DNA of 64,000 bases from JAJPHU01 sp035553375. GTDB taxonomy: Bacteria; Planctomycetota; Planctomycetia; Gemmatales; Gemmataceae. Location of the stretch: contig DATNCY010000318.1 of NCBI GenBank assembly GCA_035553375.1, forward strand, positions 1 through 64,000, in the 5' to 3' direction. The notes under the pieces were generated by a model. It searched no databases. It was not told where the DNA came from and was given only the letters and a program-made list of their open reading frames with translations. Numbering within the stretch: position 1 is the first letter of the stretch; each line of letters opens with the position of its first letter. A program made the position numbers and the translations under genes. Positions 15,773 to 24,405 of the stretch are shown here, one piece after another.

Positions 15773-17446
15773 TTACGTAGCGGTTAAGGCCGCCCGCGCG
15801 CGGGCGGCCTCAGCTTTTTTTCGCACTTCACGCCGCTTCAGGCTCGCCTCCACGAAACTACGGAACAGCGGATGTGCCTGCGTCGGCTTCGATCGAAACT
15901 CCGGATGACACTGCACGGCCACGAACCACGGATGATCCGGCAATTCAATCATCTCAACCAGTTTACCATCCGGGCTGGTACCGGAGAAAACCAACCCGTG
16001 AGCAGCGAACTGCTGGCGATACTGATTGTTGAACTCGTAGCGATGGCGATGACGTTCCTTGACCAATTCACTGGCGTAGATGGCACGGACGCGGCTGCCC
16101 TCCGCCAGATGGCAAGGCCAACTGCCTAGCCGCATGGTGCCGCCGAGATCCGTGATGGTGAACTGGGCATCGAGCAGACAGACGACGGGATGTTGGCACT
16201 TGGGATCCATCTCCGTCGAGTTGGCGTCCTCAAGGCCAACCACATTGCGGGCGAACTCGATCACGGCCGCCTGTAAGCCGAGACAGATACCGAAGAAGGG
16301 CACTTGCCGCTCGCGGGCAAAGCGGATGGCTTCGACCTTGCCGCCGACGCCGCGATAGTTGAAGCCGCCCGGCACGAGGATGCCATCGACGCCGCCCAGC
16401 ACGCGCTCGGCCCCCTCGCGCTCGACCTCCTCCGCCTCAATCCGCCGTATCACCACGCGCGAGGCCAGGGCGATGCCGGCGTGATCCAGCGATTCATAAA
16501 CGGATTTGTACGCATCCTGATGCTTGATATATTTGCCGACCACGGCAATCGTCGTCTCGTGCGTCGGATTGATGATGCGATGTACCAGCGTGCGCCAGCC
16601 GTTCATGTCCAACTCTTGCGCGCGCAGGCCGAGTTTCTCGACGATCAATTCGTCCAGGCGGTTTTCGACCAGGCTGAGCGGCACCTCGTAAATGCTGAAC
16701 GCTTTATCGCGTTCCTCAATGACGGCACGCGGTTCGACGTTGCAAAACAAGGCGATCTTGTCGGCCGCATCCTTGCCCAGCTCGCGCTCGGTGCGGCAAA
16801 TGAGAATGTCGGGCTGAATGCCGATTTGCCGCAGCCGTTCGACGGAATGCTGGGTTGGCTTGGTTTTGGCCTCGCCGGCGGCCTTGAGGTAAGGAATCAG
16901 CGTCAGGTGAATATATAGACAATTGCTCTTGCCTATGTCGAGGGCGAATTGGCGGATCGCTTCGAGGAAGGGTAGTCCCTCAATGTCGCCGACCGTGCCC
17001 CCAATCTCGGTGATGACCACATCCACGTCGCCGGTGGCCAGCTTGCGCACCGCCGCCTTAATTTCGTCGGTGACGTGTGGGATAACCTGCACCGTCTGGC
17101 CCTTGTAGGCGCCGCGCCGTTCCTTCTTGATGACCGATTCGTAAATGCGTCCGGTGGTGTAATTGCAATCGCGCGTCAGAGGGGCGTTGGTGAAACGCTC
17201 GTAGTGGCCGAGGTCGAGATCGGTTTCGGTGCCGTCGTCGAGGACGTAGACCTCACCGTGTTGGTAAGGGTCCATCGTACCGGGATCGACGTTGATATAG
17301 GGGTCGAACTTTTGCAAGCGGACGCGCAAGCCGCGATGCTCCAGCAGCATGCCGATGGAAGCGGAAGTCAGCCCCTTGCCGAGAGAACTGACTACGCCGC
17401 CGGTGACGAAAATGTGCTTGGTTTGCTTGGTGGCGGATGCCGTCAT
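15773..17446 (-). CDS. pyrG: CTP synthase
   Basis: PyrG aminates UTP to CTP using glutamine and ATP. The 557-residue protein has the synthetase start KHIFVTGGVVSSLGKG, DPYINVDPGTMDPYQHGEV, ETDLDLGHYERF and IEGLPFLEAIRQ, and the C-terminal glutaminase with VPGGFNYRG and FFGICLGLQAAV (nucleophile Cys). ATG 17446 is selected since MTASATKQTKHIFVTGG matches the family start and AAGAGA precedes it; 50 additional upstream residues in frame have no family counterpart. kdsB lies upstream on the same strand; its CMP-Kdo synthetase consumes CTP. Length and motifs are normal. Confidence 0.97.
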   Translation of the reverse strand: MTASATKQTKHIFVTGGVVSSLGKGLTSASIGMLLEHRGLRVRLQKFDPYINVDPGTMDPYQHGEVYVLDDGTETDLDLGHYERFTNAPLTRDCNYTTGRIYESVIKKERRGAYKGQTVQVIPHVTDEIKAAVRKLATGDVDVVITEIGGTVGDIEGLPFLEAIRQFALDIGKSNCLYIHLTLIPYLKAAGEAKTKPTQHSVERLRQIGIQPDILICRTERELGKDAADKIALFCNVEPRAVIEERDKAFSIYEVPLSLVENRLDELIVEKLGLRAQELDMNGWRTLVHRIINPTHETTIAVVGKYIKHQDAYKSVYESLDHAGIALASRVVIRRIEAEEVEREGAERVLGGVDGILVPGGFNYRGVGGKVEAIRFARERQVPFFGICLGLQAAVIEFARNVVGLEDANSTEMDPKCQHPVVCLLDAQFTITDLGGTMRLGSWPCHLAEGSRVRAIYASELVKERHRHRYEFNNQYRQQFAAHGLVFSGTSPDGKLVEMIELPDHPWFVAVQCHPEFRSKPTQAHPLFRSFVEASLKRREVRKKAEAARARAALTAT

Positions 17447-17477
17447 GGTATCTCTTGTGAGCCGGTGGATCAAATCA

Positions 17478-17534
17478 TATAGCCCCCAGCTTGCTGGGGA
17501 CGCGATCTGCCCCCCCGGCAAGCCGGGGGCTATA
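17478..17534. repeat. Palindrome TATAGCCCCCxGCxxGC
   Basis: TATAGCCCCCAGCTTGCTGGGG and CCCCCCGGCAAGCCGGGGGCTATA form both an outer inverted repeat and two inner hairpins. It lies between the kdsB stop and the pyrG start, about 63 bases from the former. Confidence 0.85.
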
Positions 17535-17596
17535 TGTACGCAATGATACCCAATCGACGCTCGTTTGTCAGGGACAGCCGGCCGCGAGAAGATCAT

Positions 17597-18358
17597 TCAG
17601 GCGGCATGGCGGGTCTGTCTGTGGCGATAAGCCGCGACAAAGCGTTCGTAATCGTCGTAGGTATCGACGCCAAAACCGCTCTGTTCGACAACGCCGACCT
17701 GGATGGGATGCCTCAGAGCGAGGACGCGGAGCTGTTCGAGTTTTTCCAATTGCTCCAAGGGTTCGGGCGGCAGGGCCGCCAGGCGCAGCAGGAAGGGGCG
17801 GCGATAAGCATACAATCCGACGTGAAGGAGGAACCGCGCCGGACGCAACGTAAAATCGGGCTGACCATCGCGGACGTAAGGTATGGGACTGCGGCTGAAG
17901 TACAGCGCCCGGCCGGCGGCGTCGCAGACGACCTTGACGCAGTGCGGACTCTGCCATTGCTCCCGCGTGTGCAACGGCGTCGCCAGCGTCGCCATGTCCG
18001 AATCCGGGTGCGAAAGCAGTTGTTCGATCAACAGATCGAGAGTGGCCGGTTCGATCAGCGGTTCATCGCCCTGAAGATTGACAATCAAGTCGGCATCGAG
18101 CTGGCCGGCGACCTCGGCGACGCGATCGGTACCGGTGGGATGATCGCGACGAGTGCGAACGACGCGACCGCCGAAGCTCTCGACAGCGGAGACGATGCGG
18201 GAATCGTCCGTGGCGACAACGACAAGGTTGGCGTGCTTGGCCTGGCAAGCGCGTTCGTAGACGTGCTGCACGAGATATTTGCCGGTCTGCCGGAGCAGCG
18301 GTTTGCCGGGTAGACGAGTTGAGGCGTAGCGAGCGGGGATGACGATGGCGGTTTTCAT
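17597..18358 (-). CDS. kdsB: 3-deoxy-manno-octulosonate cytidylyltransferase
   Basis: KdsB couples Kdo to CTP, giving CMP-Kdo for lipopolysaccharide inner-core synthesis. The 253-residue protein has IPARYASTRLPGKPL (nucleotide site), TDDSRI, HPTGTDRVAEV, VNLQGDEPLI and HVGLYAYRR, all diagnostic. ATG 18358 follows AAGGAGG with ideal spacing. Its presence supports a Gram-negative outer membrane with Kdo. pyrG, which makes its CTP substrate, is the next gene on the strand, 150 bases away across a palindrome. Divergent from alaS. Confidence 0.95.
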   Translation of the reverse strand: MKTAIVIPARYASTRLPGKPLLRQTGKYLVQHVYERACQAKHANLVVVATDDSRIVSAVESFGGRVVRTRRDHPTGTDRVAEVAGQLDADLIVNLQGDEPLIEPATLDLLIEQLLSHPDSDMATLATPLHTREQWQSPHCVKVVCDAAGRALYFSRSPIPYVRDGQPDFTLRPARFLLHVGLYAYRRPFLLRLAALPPEPLEQLEKLEQLRVLALRHPIQVGVVEQSGFGVDTYDDYERFVAAYRHRQTRHAA

Positions 18359-18393
18359 GCGGACCTCCTTGTCCTGGCTGGGGAGAGCTTAGT

Positions 18394-18438
18394 ATCGTTT
18401 ACGTTTCGCCGACACGGATTTGGCGAAACGTAAACGAT
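18394..18438. repeat. Inverted repeat ATCGTTTACGTTTCGCC
   Basis: Perfect 17-base arms (18394-18410 and 18422-18438) around an 11-base loop, between divergent kdsB and alaS. The TTTACGTTTCGC core recurs at 24350 and 43904, inside other palindromes. Confidence 0.88.
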
Positions 18439-18590
18439 ATTAGGCTCTCGCCGGGCGTTTGCCGAACTCCGACACCAGATTAGACCTTCCCTCGGTCCGG
18501 CTGACAAGACCGCTCGGCGTTGACGGCGGCAGCGTTAGGTTGGAGAATAATCGAACTCTGTTCACTGAGGACGTTTATCGAGAAGCATTC

Positions 18591-21305
18591 ATGTTGACCG
18601 CGAATGAAATCCGCCAGCAATTCATCGACTTCTTCGTCAAGAAGCACGGCCATACGTTCGTGCCCTCCAGCAGCGTTGTGCCGCACGACGATGCCACGTT
18701 GTTGTTCACCAACGCCGGCATGAACCAGTTCAAGGACGTGTTTCTCGGCACCGGTTCGCGTCCGTACAAACGGGCGGCCGATACGCAGAAGTGCATCCGC
18801 GCGGGCGGCAAACACAACGATCTCGAAGACGTGGGCAAGGATACCTATCATCACACCTTTTTTGAGATGCTCGGCAACTGGTCGTTCGGTGATTACTTCA
18901 AGAAAGAGGCGATCCGCTGGGCGTGGGAGTTGTTGACGGACGTGTGGAAGCTGGACAAATCGCGACTGCACGCGACCGTTTTCGAGGGCGATGACGAGTT
19001 GGGGCTGGCGGCCGATGACGAGGCGGCGGCGCTGTGGCGTTCCGAGACGGACATCGAACCGGCGCACATTCACAAGGGCAACAAGAAGGATAATTTCTGG
19101 GAGATGGGCGAGACGGGGCCATGTGGTCCTTGCACGGAAATTCACATCGACCGCACACCGGACAAGAGCGGCGGCAAGCTGGTGAACAAGGGCACGGCAG
19201 ACGTTATTGAGATATGGAACCTCGTTTTTATCCAGTTTAATCGCGGAGCGGACAAGAAGTTGACGCCGTTGCCGGCGAAGCATGTCGATACGGGCATGGG
19301 CTTCGAGCGTGTCACGGCGGTATTGCAGGGCAAGGCGAGCAATTATGATACCGATGTGTTCACGCCGATCATGGACGCGATAGGGAAACTCACCCGCAAG
19401 AAATACGGTGGCCGACTAGATGATTTGCACGACGTCGGTTTCCGCGTGATTGCGGATCATCTGCGCATGGCGACGTTCGCCATCACCGACGGAGCGCGGC
19501 CGGGCAACAAGAAACGCGATGCCGTGGTGCGCAGCGTCATTCGCCGGGCGGTGCGTTATGGCTATCAGTATTTCGATCTGCGCGAGCCGTTCGTTTACAA
19601 GCTGGTTCCGGTACTCGTTGAGCAGATGGGCAGGGCATTTCCGGAACTGCAAACGAAAACTGCGCAGACGGCGGAGATTCTGCGGGTGGAAGAAGCGGAA
19701 TTTTTTAAGACAATTCAACGTGGTCTCGTCCATTTTCAAACGGCTGCCGCGAGTGCGAAGAAATTAGCGGAATCTGTCCCAGGAGCCGATACCGGAGTTA
19801 TTTCCGGCGAAGACGCGGCTTCTCTGCAAACGACCTACGGATTTCCCATCGATCTCACCAAACAGATGGCCGGTGAGCTTGGCATGAGGGTGGACGAAGA
19901 GGAATATAACGAAGCAATCGAACGACATAAAGAGATTTCAAGGCAAGGCCGCGAAAAAATTGTCATCTCCGCCATCACAGGCGAGTTGCCGAAAACAAAC
20001 GACGCGCCCAAGTACGCCGGCCTTTCCACAACCGGCAAGCTCCTCGGCTGGGTCAAGAATAACACAGTAATCTGTACGGGCCGGCTGAATGAAGACGATG
20101 AGGCAGCTTTGCTCGTGGATCAAACCAATTTCTACGCCGAACAGGGCGGGCAAGTCGGCGATAGCGGCATCATCCGCACGGCCAGCGGGCGTTTCGAGGT
20201 GGACGACACGCAGAAACTTGGCGATAGCGTCATCCACCTTGGCCGTGTCGTCGAAGGGCATATGGAGTGCGGCCAGTCGGCGACCCTGGAAGTCAGCGGT
20301 CTTCGCCCTCATACCATGCGCAATCACACGGCCACGCATTTACTCAACTGGGCGCTGCGCCAAGTGCTTGGCGAACACGTCGAACAGCGCGGCTCCCTGG
20401 TCGATGCCGACAAGACACGATTCGATTTCGTGCATGACAAGCCGTTGTCAGCGGAGGAAATTGCCGAAATTGAGCGAATGGTCAACCAACGCATCTATGC
20501 CGATTTACCCGTAACGCCGGTGACGATGCCGTTGGCGGAGGCGAAGAAACTGGGCGGCGTTCGCGCTGTGTTCGGCGAAAAGTATCCCGATCCGGTGCGT
20601 GTGTTGATGATCGGGCCAGAGCGACCGGAGGAGGCGACGCGCGAGCATTCCATCGAGTTCTGCGGCGGCACGCACTTGACGCGCACTGGACAGGCGGGGT
20701 TCTTCAAGATCGTCGCTCAGGAATTGGTCGGCAAGGGCGTGCGCCGCGTGGTCGCCGTCACCGGCAGCGAAGCCGTGGCCACGGTGCAACGCCTCTCGGC
20801 CGTGGTGGACGATCTGACGGGGCGTTTCAATTGCCAGCCGGAGGATTTGCCGCGCCGCATTGAGACATTGCAGGAAGAAGTGAAGAAGTTGCAGGCACAG
20901 CTCCGCAAGGGGGCGGCGAGCGATCTAGCTGGGGCCGGCGATCGTCTGCTGGCGGAGGCGATCGAGGCGAATGGAGCGAAAATCATCGTCGGCGAGATGC
21001 CGGCCGCGCCGGTCGAGCAGATGCGTCAGCAACTCGATCGTCTGCGCGAAAAGGCCAAGAGCGCGGTGATCGTGATTGGCTGGGCCGACGAAGGCAAAGT
21101 CGGGTTGCTATGTCTGGTGACGGAGGATGTGGGCAAGAAGGGCTTGCACGCGGGCAAACTGGTGGGTGAGGTGGCGAAGGTGGTCGGTGGCAAGGGCGGC
21201 GGTCCCGCTACGGGCATCGCCCAGGCCGGCGGCAAGGACGCGAGCAAACTCGCCGAAGCGTTGCAAGTGGCGAAGAAACTGGCGCGCGAGAAATTGAACG
21301 GGTGA
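18591..21305 (+). CDS. alaS: Alanyl-tRNA synthetase
   Basis: 904 residues. AlaRS attaches alanine to tRNA-Ala and edits misacylated Ser/Gly. The catalytic domain starts TANEIRQQFIDFF and has LLFTNAGMNQFKDVFLG and KCIRAGGKHNDLEDVG. The editing domain carries the zinc ligands in NHTATHLLNWALR (HxxxH) and EFCGGTHL (CxxxH). The C-terminal C-Ala region ends with the glycine-rich GGKGGGPATGIAQAGGKD. ATG 18591 is chosen by alignment with the universal AlaRS start; 44 in-frame residues upstream have no family match. Complete, with normal length. Confidence 0.97.
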   Translation: MLTANEIRQQFIDFFVKKHGHTFVPSSSVVPHDDATLLFTNAGMNQFKDVFLGTGSRPYKRAADTQKCIRAGGKHNDLEDVGKDTYHHTFFEMLGNWSFGDYFKKEAIRWAWELLTDVWKLDKSRLHATVFEGDDELGLAADDEAAALWRSETDIEPAHIHKGNKKDNFWEMGETGPCGPCTEIHIDRTPDKSGGKLVNKGTADVIEIWNLVFIQFNRGADKKLTPLPAKHVDTGMGFERVTAVLQGKASNYDTDVFTPIMDAIGKLTRKKYGGRLDDLHDVGFRVIADHLRMATFAITDGARPGNKKRDAVVRSVIRRAVRYGYQYFDLREPFVYKLVPVLVEQMGRAFPELQTKTAQTAEILRVEEAEFFKTIQRGLVHFQTAAASAKKLAESVPGADTGVISGEDAASLQTTYGFPIDLTKQMAGELGMRVDEEEYNEAIERHKEISRQGREKIVISAITGELPKTNDAPKYAGLSTTGKLLGWVKNNTVICTGRLNEDDEAALLVDQTNFYAEQGGQVGDSGIIRTASGRFEVDDTQKLGDSVIHLGRVVEGHMECGQSATLEVSGLRPHTMRNHTATHLLNWALRQVLGEHVEQRGSLVDADKTRFDFVHDKPLSAEEIAEIERMVNQRIYADLPVTPVTMPLAEAKKLGGVRAVFGEKYPDPVRVLMIGPERPEEATREHSIEFCGGTHLTRTGQAGFFKIVAQELVGKGVRRVVAVTGSEAVATVQRLSAVVDDLTGRFNCQPEDLPRRIETLQEEVKKLQAQLRKGAASDLAGAGDRLLAEAIEANGAKIIVGEMPAAPVEQMRQQLDRLREKAKSAVIVIGWADEGKVGLLCLVTEDVGKKGLHAGKLVGEVAKVVGGKGGGPATGIAQAGGKDASKLAEALQVAKKLAREKLNG

Positions 21306-21308
21306 TCG

Positions 21309-21365
21309 ACCAGCCCGCAGCGCCAGCAAGGGAAACCCATCCCCTTGCTGGCGCTGCGGGCTGGT
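21309..21365. repeat. Family-A palindrome
   Basis: Near-perfect inverted repeat (ACCAGCCCGCAGCGCCAGCAAGGG and complement) that starts three bases after the alaS stop codon and ends six bases before the stop of the convergent metallopeptidase gene. Confidence 0.95.
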
Positions 21366-21371
21366 GAGGAA

Positions 21372-22478
21372 TCACGGCGAATATCCCACCGGCGAACGCG
21401 GACCGAGTTGCGGTTGCCCCATCTGTGGCATTGTCGGCGGCGCGGTCTCGAACTCCGGCGCTCCCAGCCGTACCGTCGGGGGCGGCGGCGGAGGCGGCAC
21501 ACGATAGCCCTGTTGCGGCCTACTCGGTGGGACCGGCGTCCCGCCGGTCATTGGCCTCCGATACTCAGGACGAACTGCCGAACGGGGATCATACTCATCG
21601 CCTTCACTCGGTGCCTGACCGCGATAGATCGGCTGCGGTTCTTCGAGTAGCGGTTGGGCCGGCGGTGCGGTCTGCCGTACCACGACGCGGGAAGTCGGCG
21701 AGGTCTCACCGCGACCGCGATTGCTGGCCAACTGCGTCGGCTGCTGCCGATTGCTGCGAATATGTTGGACCCACGCTCTCTCTAATTCCTCGACATTCTG
21801 ATACCGATAGTGCGTCCGCAAGGCGGCGTCCCAATTGTTGTTGTTGTTCTGCATGCCCTCGGCGACAAACGCCAGGAAAACCTGCCGGCTGCTCTGACCG
21901 ACCAGGAAGTTCGTCACCGAGTAGCCCTCGGCGTACAGCACCATCACATCGCGCGGATATTCCTTCAAGCTGAACAGCCGGCGCAGCGGGATGGTCCGGC
22001 CGGGCGTTTGTAAAATCTGCCGAACCATCTGCTCGTGGGTATGGCGTTCCTGTTCGTCCTCGGACAGCACGGAGCCGCCCTCGTCGGCCCAGCGCGGCAC
22101 CGGCGTGCGATAATAGTAGGCGAGAACCGTGTGCGTGACTTCGTGCGGCAAGACGCTGGCGATCAAGCGATCCGGCTTGCCTTCGATGTGCATGTCGATG
22201 CTGAGGATGGCACCGCGATCGAAGGCGAACGAGGTAGCGCCGCCGGAGCCGTTCATCGTCACCGTGACCTTGACCGGACACGGTTGGCCCCACGGCCGCA
22301 TCTCTTGACCGATCCACTCAATCGCCTTGGTACGGCGATAGTATTCCGCCCAGTCGCCGACTTGCTTGGCGAAGGCGGCGTCGGGCGCTTCGACGACGAA
22401 ATTTTGCGTGCGATAAGATGCGCCAAGAGAAGCCAATGCGCCGGCCAAGACGAGAACGAGTGAGGGGCGTGCAGCCAT
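21372..22478 (-). CDS. Predicted secreted zinc metallopeptidase (HExxH, peptidase MA-like)
   Basis: 368 residues with an N-terminal signal peptide (SLVLVLAGALASLGAS). A domain of about 230 residues contains VLPHEVTHTVL (H112, E113, H116) and PRWADEGGSV, whose Glu (about 133) is placed as a third zinc ligand, as in gluzincins of the MA clan. The last 110 residues are Pro/Gln/Arg-rich with a polyproline run and look disordered. ATG 22478 follows GGAGG. The substrate is unknown. It is distinguished from a simple hypothetical protein by the complete HExxH...E pattern. Convergent with alaS and probably monocistronic. Confidence 0.75.
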   Translation of the reverse strand: MAARPSLVLVLAGALASLGASYRTQNFVVEAPDAAFAKQVGDWAEYYRRTKAIEWIGQEMRPWGQPCPVKVTVTMNGSGGATSFAFDRGAILSIDMHIEGKPDRLIASVLPHEVTHTVLAYYYRTPVPRWADEGGSVLSEDEQERHTHEQMVRQILQTPGRTIPLRRLFSLKEYPRDVMVLYAEGYSVTNFLVGQSSRQVFLAFVAEGMQNNNNNWDAALRTHYRYQNVEELERAWVQHIRSNRQQPTQLASNRGRGETSPTSRVVVRQTAPPAQPLLEEPQPIYRGQAPSEGDEYDPRSAVRPEYRRPMTGGTPVPPSRPQQGYRVPPPPPPPTVRLGAPEFETAPPTMPQMGQPQLGPRSPVGYSP

Positions 22479-22764
22479 GCCGATGCCTCCAGCAAAGACA
22501 GGTCGAGTCCCGACGTGGACGGCGATAGGGAGAACGGCCTCCCGCCGTGATGTGTCCGCTCAACTCTACACGCAAAAGTTGAGCCATGAGCGCGCGCGAG
22601 ACAAAAGTTTCCCCGGTGCGCGGTTGCAATCTGCTATATGGCCAGACGTTGCGGTTTACATCGAGTCGATGGCGCGATGATATGGGCATCCCAACGATTG
22701 TAAGGTTTGCAATCGCGCTGGAAAATTAGATAAAAGGGGCACGGAAGATTTGACAGTCGATAAT
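22479..22764. other. Intergenic region upstream of the metallopeptidase gene
   Basis: Together with the repeat element at 22765-22875 this gives almost 400 bases without a gene. I see no credible coding sequence. The region should hold the metallopeptidase promoter, but no confident box was found. Confidence 0.5.
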
Positions 22765-22875
22765 TAACCACAGAGACACAGAGGCACAGAGGAACGACAT
22801 AAAAAAATGGGCGAGCAGAGGCTTTCACCAACCACTCACCCATTTTGTATTTTCTTCTCTGTGTCTCTGTGGTTA
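22765..22875. repeat. MITE-like element with CACAGAG-type inverted arms
   Basis: Arms TAACCACAGAGACACAGAG (22765-22783) and the exact reverse complement (22857-22875) flank a core that contains the inverted words AATGGGCGAG/CTCACCCATT. The right arm ends in GGTTA, so the TAA stop codon of the following minus-strand gene (22873-22875) lies inside the element. A lone arm occurs at 199-226. Confidence 0.85.
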
Positions 22876-24297
22876 TTTCTTCTTCTTATCCTTCGGCGGC
22901 GTCGCCGGCTCCGCCCCCGGCGGCAGTAGCGACTTGAGCAGTTGCCCATTCGTGCCGTTGTACACACGCACGATGCCCTCTTGACCGCCGGCGGCGACGA
23001 GAGCGCCGTCGGGGCTGACGCCCAGCGCGTAGAGGAAATCGGTGTTGCCGCTGAAATTACGTGTGTTGCCGCCGTTAACATTCCAGAAACGCACCGTCTG
23101 ATCGCCGCTACAGGTGGCGAACTGATCGGTTTTGCCGACGAACACCAGGCGCGTCACCTGTTTGCCGTGGCCGGTGATCGTGCGAACCTGCTCGCCCTTC
23201 TCGAAATCCCAGATTTTGACGACATTATCCGCGCCGGCCGAGGCCAGCAATTTGCCATCAGCCTTCCAACCCACGCCAAGAACGTGGTGCGTGTGCCCCT
23301 CGAACGCCTTGAGGAACTTGCCGCTCGGCACCTCGAACGTCTTGACGAATTTGTCGGCCGCACAGGTGGCCAGCTTTTTGTCGTCCGGGCTAAAGCGGAC
23401 ACCGAAGACGGTGTCGCTATGGCCGTTCTTGATGTCCGCGACCAATTTGCCGGTGGCGACCTCGAAAATCTTGATCTCGCCGTCCGCCGTCGGCGCTCCG
23501 CCGCCGGTGGCCAGCAGCTTGCCGTCGTGCGAGAAGTCCAGGGCAACGACGCGATCGGCGAAGCCGGTCAGACGCCGGCGAATCGCGCCCGTCTGCGCGT
23601 CCCACACCAGGACTTCCTGGAAAGCGCCCGAGGCGAGGGATTTACCATCGGGACTGTAAGCGAGCGATTCAACGATCGACAGGTGCGCGGCCTTGACGGG
23701 TTTCTTGTCCGGCCCGGTCAATTGTGGATCGACCAGGGTGCGAATATGCGCGCCCGAAGCGGCATTGTAGATGTGGATCTGGTTGCTTCGTGAGGCGGCG
23801 ACGCTGGTCTTGTCGGGGCTGACAGCGATGCCCAGCACCGGATGTACGTTGGCGGGCGGGCCGCTGACGATCACCTTGGGCCGTTCACGCCGCATGGTCG
23901 GCGCCTTGGCACCCTGGTCAATCCACAACTTGATAAGAGCCAACTCTTCGGGAGTCAGCGGTTTCTCGCCCTTGGGCGGCATGAATTTTTTCTGTGTCTT
24001 GCTGGCCAGTTTGATGAGCAGGCTCTCGCCCGACTTGGCGGGCACGATCGCCGCACCGTGCTTGCCGCCCTTCATGAGCGCTTCGTAGTTGCCCATGTCG
24101 AGCTTGCCTTCCTTGATGTTGTCGCTGTGACAGTAGGCGCATTTATCGACGAGGATCGGCTCAATGTCCTTATCGTACAGCACCGGCGTGGCGCGTTTCA
24201 GTTCGACGACCTTGATCGGCTCGACGCCTTTCTTCTCCTCGGCGACGACAAGCGCCGGTACGAGAACGATGAGACAAAACGAAAGCAGGCAACGCAT
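22873..24297 (-). CDS. Exported cytochrome c plus WD40 repeat protein
   Basis: 474 residues. Signal peptide (LLSFCLIVLVPALVVA), then a planctomycete-type cytochrome c domain with DKCAYCHSDNIKEGKLDMG (heme CxxCH) and the distal MPPKGEKPLTPEE motif, then about seven WD40 repeats (for example LAYSPDGKSLASGAF, VRFSPDDKKLATCAAD, VGWKADGKLLASAGAD) forming a beta-propeller. The Lys-rich tail ends at a stop codon provided by the adjacent repeat. Such fusions are typical of planctomycetes; the function is unknown. ATG 24297 is supported by GGAG and by signal-peptide logic. It follows the PPC protein on the same strand, about 108 bases away. Confidence 0.85.
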   Translation of the reverse strand: MRCLLSFCLIVLVPALVVAEEKKGVEPIKVVELKRATPVLYDKDIEPILVDKCAYCHSDNIKEGKLDMGNYEALMKGGKHGAAIVPAKSGESLLIKLASKTQKKFMPPKGEKPLTPEELALIKLWIDQGAKAPTMRRERPKVIVSGPPANVHPVLGIAVSPDKTSVAASRSNQIHIYNAASGAHIRTLVDPQLTGPDKKPVKAAHLSIVESLAYSPDGKSLASGAFQEVLVWDAQTGAIRRRLTGFADRVVALDFSHDGKLLATGGGAPTADGEIKIFEVATGKLVADIKNGHSDTVFGVRFSPDDKKLATCAADKFVKTFEVPSGKFLKAFEGHTHHVLGVGWKADGKLLASAGADNVVKIWDFEKGEQVRTITGHGKQVTRLVFVGKTDQFATCSGDQTVRFWNVNGGNTRNFSGNTDFLYALGVSPDGALVAAGGQEGIVRVYNGTNGQLLKSLLPPGAEPATPPKDKKKK

Positions 24298-24320
24298 GCG
24301 GGTATCTCCTTCATTCGCCT

Positions 24321-24396
24321 TGTGTAGCCGTGACACGCAGCGGAGCGCGCGTTTACGTTTCGCGCGAAGCGCTCCGCCGCGCATCGCGGCTACACG
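24321..24396. repeat. Palindrome with TGTAGCCG arms and TTTACGTTTCGC core
   Basis: GTGTAGCCG...CGCAGCGGAGCGC pairs with GCGCTCCGCCGCGC...CGGCTACAC around TTTACGTTTCGCG. It lies 10 bases downstream of the stop of the minus-strand PPC gene. Shares its core with 18394 and 43904. Confidence 0.85.
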
Positions 24397-24405
24397 AGGA
24401 TCGGA

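Noticed and set aside
16304..16918. 204-codon open frame on the plus strand
   Set aside because: It lies antisense within pyrG and has no protein-family features.
18439..18590. T-box leader for alaS
   Set aside because: No antiterminator or specifier structure could be recognised, and the region is short; T-boxes are not expected in this phylum.
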